Shown here piece by piece: positions 55,348 to 59,625 of a stretch of 59,625 nt of DNA. Position numbers and translations under genes: made by a program. Under the pieces are notes generated by a model, which made no database searches, was not told the origin of the DNA, and saw only the letters and a list, made by a program, of their open reading frames with translations. This DNA is from a virus: positions 1 to 59,625 of the IMG/VR virus record IMGVR_UViG_3300040781_000192; one strand, written 5' to 3'. Each line of letters begins with the position of its first letter. Within the stretch, counting starts at the first letter, position 1.

Positions 55348-55548
55348 ATGGCAAAGCTAACCAAACAAATTCAAAATCACTCACAATTCACCCAGTCAGA
55401 TTACGATTACTTTTCTGGCAAGGGCTACACCAATAAAGAGATTATCGCCTTCTGGGACCGCGATGCAAAATCAGGCAACGACCCGCTCATTCACAAAGCG
55501 GCTCCAAAAATCATCGAGTATTGCGGCCAAGTCATCTTCAGCAAATAA
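55348..55548 (+). CDS. Small early protein
   Basis: A 66-residue protein (QIQNHSQFTQSDYDYFSGKGYTNKEIIAFWD) with a helical pattern that could be a DNA-binding fold. SD AAAGGAG. Function unknown. Confidence 0.8.
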   Translation: MAKLTKQIQNHSQFTQSDYDYFSGKGYTNKEIIAFWDRDAKSGNDPLIHKAAPKIIEYCGQVIFSK

Positions 55549-55558
55549 GGGGACCACA

Positions 55559-55828
55559 ATGAATAAACTGGAAAAAGCCTATATCATAATCGCTGCGCTC
55601 GACAACATGTTTGAAAACTGCGACGCCAAAAACAAGGGCCATCTCAGTTCAGCCTTACGGCAGGATGACCTCTGCTGGGTGGCTTGCCTTGCTAGCCTTC
55701 AGGTTTGCAAAAGCATCTACCTTCAGAAGCGCGCTGAGAAGTATGCTCGCCAGTCTTTGGCAGTAGTTGACGACCAGCTGCGCATGGCAATCAAGTCCCT
55801 TAATAGCCAGTTCGTAGAGGAGTCTTAA
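55559..55828 (+). CDS. Small early protein
   Basis: An 89-residue helical protein with three Cys (LCWVACLASLQVCKS). It starts ten bases after the previous stop. SD GGGG. No family recognised. Confidence 0.7.
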   Translation: MNKLEKAYIIIAALDNMFENCDAKNKGHLSSALRQDDLCWVACLASLQVCKSIYLQKRAEKYARQSLAVVDDQLRMAIKSLNSQFVEES

Positions 55829-55829
55829 A

Positions 55830-56357
55830 ATGAGCGATTCTGCAATCAAAGATAAGCTGCGCAAGATTCGGGCGCTCGCTGAACAAGGCTGTCGCGGAGA
55901 GGCTGAAGCTGCCAAGCTGGCTCTTGATAGAATGTTGGCTAAATACGAGCTCACCCTTGAGGATATTACCGAGCATGAAACCAAGACCTATAAATTCTAC
56001 TTCACCAGCAAGTTCGAGCGCGACATTATGTTTCAGTGCTGGGCGAAGATTATGCGCTGCGACCAAGTCACCTATACGACTTACAAGAAGGCCAACCGCG
56101 CAATCGGCTTCGCTTTTACTGCCGAGCAATATGTGGACTTTGCTGAGCTTTTCAAGTATTACAAGGAAGAATGGAAAAAGGAGCAAGCCCGTCTGGTTTC
56201 AGCCTTCATCCAGAAGCACCGGCTGTTTTCTGGCGTCGAGCGCGACCGCGATTTGGACGAGCCGATTGACCCTGAAGAGCTCGCTGCCATCATGAAACTT
56301 ATGGACGGTTTGCGCAGCAAAACAATGCGCCAAGACTTAAAGAAAATCGGTAATTAA
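55830..56357 (+). CDS. DUF2786 domain protein
   Basis: A 175-residue protein. Its N-terminus (KIRALAEQGCRGEAEAAKLALDRMLAKYEL, residues 12-41) is a DUF2786-type helical motif. The rest is helical and acidic-basic mixed. Such proteins are common in phages and of unknown function. It begins two bases after the previous stop. Confidence 0.8.
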   Translation: MSDSAIKDKLRKIRALAEQGCRGEAEAAKLALDRMLAKYELTLEDITEHETKTYKFYFTSKFERDIMFQCWAKIMRCDQVTYTTYKKANRAIGFAFTAEQYVDFAELFKYYKEEWKKEQARLVSAFIQKHRLFSGVERDRDLDEPIDPEELAAIMKLMDGLRSKTMRQDLKKIGN

Positions 56358-56370
56358 TCGCATTTTCTTG

Positions 56371-56399
56371 TTGCGTCTACTCCGGCGGTTTGGTATTAT
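56371..56399 (+). promoter_or_regulatory. Sigma70-like promoter
   Basis: TTGCGT (56371-56376), 17-base spacer, TATTAT (56394-56399) preceded by TTTGG; ATCTATTTAACAGGAACACA follows. Confidence 0.88.
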
Positions 56400-56440
56400 C
56401 TATTTAACAGGAACACAAATACTAACCAAGGAGATTCAAA

Positions 56441-56623
56441 ATGGCTTCTCACATCAAGACTGGCGACAAAGTTCAACTCACCTTTTCGTTCAGCGGAATG
56501 ACCATTGCCGGCACCGTAGTTGGCGAATCGCCAAAGCGCTTAATCGTAGCCCTTGCTGATGGCGACGAATGGGTTGGCCTTCGTGATTCTGATACCGTTA
56601 ACATTCAAAAAGTTGGAGCATAA
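56441..56623 (+). CDS. Small beta-rich early protein
   Basis: A 60-residue protein that reads like a small beta-barrel (KVQLTFSFSGMTIAGTVVGESPKRLIVAL). SD AAGGAG. Possibly a nucleic-acid-binding barrel; not proven. Confidence 0.75.
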   Translation: MASHIKTGDKVQLTFSFSGMTIAGTVVGESPKRLIVALADGDEWVGLRDSDTVNIQKVGA

Positions 56624-56624
56624 A

Positions 56625-56834
56625 ATGGGACTCAAAATCAATTACAATATCGCTAGTTTAGAAGAGCGCGGCCATGGCGTTGTCCAGAATGAAGAACTTG
56701 AAATCATGGAGTGCTGGGCGCATGAATTGCTCGCCGACGATACAGCCGAACAGTTTGGCAATGCGGTCAGGGCAAGCATCAGGAGTGACCGCAAAGACCG
56801 GCTGAACCGCTCTTATGCGAGCCCTCTTTACTGA
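56625..56834 (+). CDS. Small early protein
   Basis: A 69-residue protein (GLKINYNIASLEERGHGVVQNEELEIM). It starts one base after the previous stop. Function unknown. Confidence 0.65.
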   Translation: MGLKINYNIASLEERGHGVVQNEELEIMECWAHELLADDTAEQFGNAVRASIRSDRKDRLNRSYASPLY

Positions 56835-56846
56835 TCTAAAAATCAA

Positions 56847-56875
56847 TTGACTTTAATCAGCCCCCTACTTATACT
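56847..56875 (+). promoter_or_regulatory. Sigma70-like promoter
   Basis: TTGACT (56847-56852), 17-base spacer, TATACT (56870-56875). A palindrome CCCCTA...TAGGGG (56862-56867 and 56875-56880) covers the -10. Confidence 0.85.
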
Positions 56876-56895
56876 AGGGGACCAAGGAGGAAATC

Positions 56896-57138
56896 ATGTC
56901 GACAAAAAGCAAGCTGAAGCGCACGGAATTACAAGAACATCTTAGCGCTAATGGTTGGAAAGAGGACCGCTGGGGCCATTACCACAAGAACGAATACCGC
57001 TTTAAGTTTCAGGCCATAACCGTCCGCCTTGAGAAGAAGAACAGCCTCGGCGAATGGTTTAAGGTTCATCACGATGTTTTCCTAATCAAGAATTTTCACC
57101 TCGTCGACGGCAAAGCCAGTTTCAAGGGGGAGAGATGA
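56896..57138 (+). CDS. Small basic early protein
   Basis: An 80-residue basic protein (Lys-rich start, DRWGHYHKNEYRFKFQA core). SD AAGGAGG. It overlaps the next gene by four bases. Function unknown. Confidence 0.75.
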   Translation: MSTKSKLKRTELQEHLSANGWKEDRWGHYHKNEYRFKFQAITVRLEKKNSLGEWFKVHHDVFLIKNFHLVDGKASFKGER

Positions 57139-57638
57139 AAAACGCTATCTTCTTCGGACTACTCGTCAGCGTCTTCTTTATTGGCGGTGAGCTGTCGCTA
57201 CGTTTCTCGAGTGAACCAGCGCCACCTAAATCGGCAACAGAATTTGAGGAGCATCGTTTTGCTCTTCAGGATTTGGACCGCATGCGAAATACCCTCGAGC
57301 TCGTCTTCAACCAACCAATTGAAAGGGGAATGCCAACCTGCACCATACCGGTAACTGTCACGGCTTATTCCGCCCAAGACGCCAAGGAAACCAATGCCGA
57401 ATTCTGGTACACAGCTGACATGTCTCCGGCTCGGGTTGGCATCATTGCTATATCCCGAGACCTGCAAAATGAGGTAGGTTTGAAAATGGGGCAGCGCGTA
57501 TTGCTCCCGAACTACGGCGTATTTGAAATCCGCGATCTTATGAATAAACGATTTAAGCGCAGGGTCGATGTTCTCATGGCCAGTCGCAAAGCTGCCAATC
57601 TATTTGGCATCAAAGAGGAGGTCTTAATTTGGCTATAA
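57135..57638 (+). CDS. Membrane-anchored 3D-domain (MltA/RlpA-type barrel) protein
   Basis: A 167-residue protein with an N-terminal signal-anchor (IFFGLLVSVFFIGGELSLRF) and a C-terminal double-psi barrel of the 3D type, with TVTAYS, GIIAISRDLQNEVGLKMGQRV and VDVLM. 3D domains are common in cell wall and muramidase-related proteins. Here it lies among early replication genes, not in the lysis block. It may act on the envelope early in infection. Confidence 0.75.
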   Translation: MKNAIFFGLLVSVFFIGGELSLRFSSEPAPPKSATEFEEHRFALQDLDRMRNTLELVFNQPIERGMPTCTIPVTVTAYSAQDAKETNAEFWYTADMSPARVGIIAISRDLQNEVGLKMGQRVLLPNYGVFEIRDLMNKRFKRRVDVLMASRKAANLFGIKEEVLIWL

Positions 57639-57901
57639 ACAGATTTGGCAAAGCTACCAAGGTTATATTCCTAGTCGAGATAACTGCCGGTGGGATTCGG
57701 GTTGGCAATGGCCGAATCGGCTTAGTCCAAGCATCCCGCCAGCTTCCACCAATCGTGGAGGAGGATGGTTCCCGCACCAAGCGCTTTGAATACTTGGTTG
57801 ATTTATGCGGGACTGAGCAAACGGTTTCGACCCTCGGGTCTGAAATTGAGGAAATCGAAGAGGGCGAAATCGTCCACAAACCAATCGCAGGAACATGGTG
57901 A
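57629..57901 (+). CDS. Small hypothetical protein before the replication genes
   Basis: A 90-residue protein, beta-rich, with acidic end (GSEIEEIEEGEIVHKP). The TTG start at 57629 has GGAGG seven bases before it, inside the end of the 3D-domain gene. Function unknown. Confidence 0.7.
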   Translation: MAINRFGKATKVIFLVEITAGGIRVGNGRIGLVQASRQLPPIVEEDGSRTKRFEYLVDLCGTEQTVSTLGSEIEEIEEGEIVHKPIAGTW

Positions 57902-57914
57902 AAGGAGCAAGGGA

Positions 57915-58313
57915 ATGACCGAGCAAGAAATAGAACTGGTTGAATGGGGCTGCGTGGCACTACAGTTGAAAGAGCTCTCGAAATATGAAATGGACCTACG
58001 TAAAAAGGTCTTCGGGAACTTCTTCAAGGACCCAGTCGAGGGTGCCAATACTGTCGAGTTTCCGGACGGCAGCAAGCTGAAAGGCACCTACAAAATCAAC
58101 CGCAATCTGGACGAGGCATCGGTGCCGGCCGTATCGCAACAACTGGCTGAAATCGGGGTTAGCCCTGACAGCATTTTCGTACCGAAGTTCTCGTTGTCTA
58201 CCAAAGGTTTGAAGTCGCTTGGCGAGCAGGGAAGGTTAATTGCTGAAGCAGCTTTCACTTCCAAACCGGGCGCTCCGGCGCTTGAGCTGGTGGCACCAAA
58301 AGGCCAAAAGTAA
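57915..58313 (+). CDS. Hypothetical protein upstream of the Sak4-like gene
   Basis: A 132-residue protein (MTEQEIELVEWGCVALQLKEL start) with a beta-rich middle (TVEFPDGSKLKGTYKINRN). It is often seen near RecA-like annealing genes in phages and might help recombination; that link is by position only. Confidence 0.7.
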   Translation: MTEQEIELVEWGCVALQLKELSKYEMDLRKKVFGNFFKDPVEGANTVEFPDGSKLKGTYKINRNLDEASVPAVSQQLAEIGVSPDSIFVPKFSLSTKGLKSLGEQGRLIAEAAFTSKPGAPALELVAPKGQK

Positions 58314-58331
58314 TCGTGATCTATTTTATGC

Positions 58332-58360
58332 TTGTATTTGTTTGCTGGGCAATAGATAAT
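58332..58360 (+). promoter_or_regulatory. Possible promoter of the recombination operon
   Basis: TTGTAT (58332-58337), 17-base spacer, GATAAT (58355-58360), 31 bases before the Sak4-like start. Confidence 0.6.
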
Positions 58361-58390
58361 GGGTTTTCACTTTAACATTAGGAGGTTACC

Positions 58391-59080
58391 TTGGCACTGA
58401 CATTGACAACAACCCAGCAAGCAGCCCATCAGCAAGGCATAAAGGCTTTGATTTATGGGAAAGCTGGATACGGGAAAACGATGATGGCAGCAACCGCGCC
58501 GTCTCCGTTAATCCTATCAGCGGAGGCTGGCGTTCTGTCGCTTGCCAAGTTTCAAATCCCAATGATTGAGATTAAAACTGTTGAAGATTTAACCGCAGCT
58601 GAAGCGTGGCTTCGTGCAGACCAGCAAGCACGGGGAACCTATCAAACCATTTATATCGATTCCATTTCGGAGATCGCTGAGGTGGTTCTAGCTAATGCCA
58701 AAACACTAGTCAAAGACCCGCGACAGGCTTACGGCGAACTCATTGAAAAGATGATGATGACCATTCGGGCTTTTCGCGATTTGCAAGGGTACAATGTGGT
58801 CATGACTGCTAAGCAAGAAGCAATCAAAGACGGCAACGGGGTTGTTATGAATGGACCAAGTATGCCGGGAACTAAATTAGGACCAGCACTGCCATATATG
58901 TTTGACGAGGTATTTCGCCTCGGGGTTGGGACCGACCCACAAACACAACAAAACTACCGGTTCCTCCAAACCCAACCCGACATGCAAAATGACGCCAAGG
59001 ACCGTTCGGGAGCCTTGGAAGCCGTCGAGTCTCCCGACCTCACCTATATCTTTAACAAGATATTACAACAAGGAGTTTAA
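58391..59080 (+). CDS. Sak4-like RecA-family ATPase (single-strand annealing)
   Basis: A 229-residue P-loop ATPase. Walker A GKAGYGKT (23-30), a Walker B-like IYIDSIS (near 87-93) and MTAKQE fit Sak4-like phage RecA paralogs that anneal single strands. Start is TTG at 58391 with AGGAGG five bases before it. The DUF669 gene follows after three bases; these two often work together in recombination. Confidence 0.85.
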   Translation: MALTLTTTQQAAHQQGIKALIYGKAGYGKTMMAATAPSPLILSAEAGVLSLAKFQIPMIEIKTVEDLTAAEAWLRADQQARGTYQTIYIDSISEIAEVVLANAKTLVKDPRQAYGELIEKMMMTIRAFRDLQGYNVVMTAKQEAIKDGNGVVMNGPSMPGTKLGPALPYMFDEVFRLGVGTDPQTQQNYRFLQTQPDMQNDAKDRSGALEAVESPDLTYIFNKILQQGV

Positions 59081-59083
59081 AAA

Positions 59084-59625
59084 ATGGGCGCACCACTAAA
59101 TTTTGACGCGAGCACAGTTGACCCGAATCAATCCTTTGACCCGTTGCCAGCAGGCTGGTACCCAGTCAAAATCGTTGATTCAGAAATGAAGCCTACCAAG
59201 GATACTCTTGGCGCTTACCTCCAGATCCAGCTAGAAGTGCTAGCCGGAGAATTCGCTGGGAGCAAAGTATTCGATCGCCTCAACTTGCAGAATAAAAATC
59301 AGGTTGCTGTCGAGATTGCCTACAAAACCCTGTCGGCTATTTGCCACGCGGTCGGTGTTATTCAAGTTGCCGATGCAGCTCAGCTTCATGGCCTGCCAAT
59401 GGAAGTCAAGGTTTCTGTTAAGGCAGCAGACGGCCAGTACGACGCTTCCAATGATTGCAAAGGCTACCGCGCTATTGGTGCCGGTACCGGTTCCGCTGCT
59501 GTTGGCGCTCCAGTTCAAACCCCTCCTGTCCAGCAAGCTGCTCCGGTACAACCTGCTCCTGTTTACCAGCCACCGGTACAACCTGCTCCGGTTCAGCAGC
59601 CTGCTCCTGCTCCTGCTCCTGCTCC
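59084..59625 (+). CDS. DUF669-type single-strand DNA-binding protein (partial, continues at base 1)
   Basis: The first 180 residues of a protein whose C-terminus is at 1-164. Residues about 10-130 (PLPAGWYPVKIVDSEMKPTKDT..., VFDRLNLQNKNQVAVEIAYKTL) match the DUF669 family, which supports Sak4-type recombination. A long Pro/Ala/Gln linker follows and contains the (CCTGCT)n repeat. SD AAGGAG. The window cuts it inside the repeat. Confidence 0.88.
   Translation, partial: MGAPLNFDASTVDPNQSFDPLPAGWYPVKIVDSEMKPTKDTLGAYLQIQLEVLAGEFAGSKVFDRLNLQNKNQVAVEIAYKTLSAICHAVGVIQVADAAQLHGLPMEVKVSVKAADGQYDASNDCKGYRAIGAGTGSAAVGAPVQTPPVQQAAPVQPAPVYQPPVQPAPVQQPAPAPAPA
59600..59625. repeat. (CCTGCT)n hexanucleotide repeat, right side of the circle junction
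   Basis: Four CCTGCT units and a partial unit. The window opens with the same repeat. Together they encode a Pro-Ala run. Confidence 0.85.

Overview
The window is an almost complete genome of a tailed, long-tailed (siphovirus-type) double-stranded DNA phage. Both window ends lie inside one (CCTGCT)n repeat that codes for the Pro-Ala tail of a single DUF669-type protein, so the molecule is circular or circularly permuted and was opened there. I see no integrase and no convincing lysogeny repressor, so a lytic lifestyle is likely. The gene set (queC, queD, queE, folE, a DpdA-type transglycosylase, PolA-type polymerase, primase-polymerase, Sak4-like ATPase) and the size of about 60 kb resemble the Queuovirinae-like phages of Gram-negative bacteria. 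The Rz/Rz1-type spanins and the lipoprotein signals also point to a Gram-negative host. The exact host cannot be told from the sequence.

Layout. (1) Plus strand, 54.3 kb through the junction to 13.5 kb: small early genes each behind a sigma70-like promoter, then recombination and replication genes (Sak4-like ATPase, DUF669 protein, HD phosphohydrolase, Cas4/RecB-like nuclease, SF2 helicase), three small paralogous proteins, the 7-deazaguanine operon (queE-queC-queD-PRTase/folE-yhhQ-like transporter-dpdA), a sliding-clamp-like protein and a family A DNA polymerase. (2) Minus strand, 41 kb down to 13.5 kb: the late operon, from terminase, portal, Mu F-like head protein, protease-scaffold, cement and capsid proteins, through head accessory genes, neck, tail tube, frameshifted tail chaperones, tape measure and tail tip proteins, to endolysin, two nucleotide/sulfate metabolism genes, a holin candidate and spanins. 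(3) Minus strand, 41 to 50.4 kb: about 25 small accessory genes, many with CxxC zinc motifs, and one tRNA-like gene. (4) 50.4 to 54.3 kb: a gene-free stretch with a 33-bp tandem repeat array, a PD-(D/E)XK nuclease, an AT-rich hairpin region, a primase-polymerase/ATPase, a small HTH regulator and a divergent promoter region.

How the parts fit. The que/folE/dpdA genes should make a 7-deazaguanine (preQ0 or a relative) and insert it into phage DNA, protecting it from host nucleases; the QueC here has lost the usual zinc-binding cysteines. The phage also carries a membrane-anchored APS kinase (PAPS synthesis), a small nucleotidyltransferase, a P-loop sulfotransferase and a DUF115/MptE-like protein. 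The last two sit inside the head gene block. Together they suggest a phage-encoded sulfation pathway acting on virion or cell-surface glycans or proteins; this is the most unusual system in the window.

Regulation. At least seventeen promoter candidates, on both strands, share a 17-bp spacer. Many also share an extended -10 (TGGTATTAT) and an upstream AGTCTCTTTT tract. Three carry palindromes over the -10. Products are named from motif recognition by eye; no database search was run.
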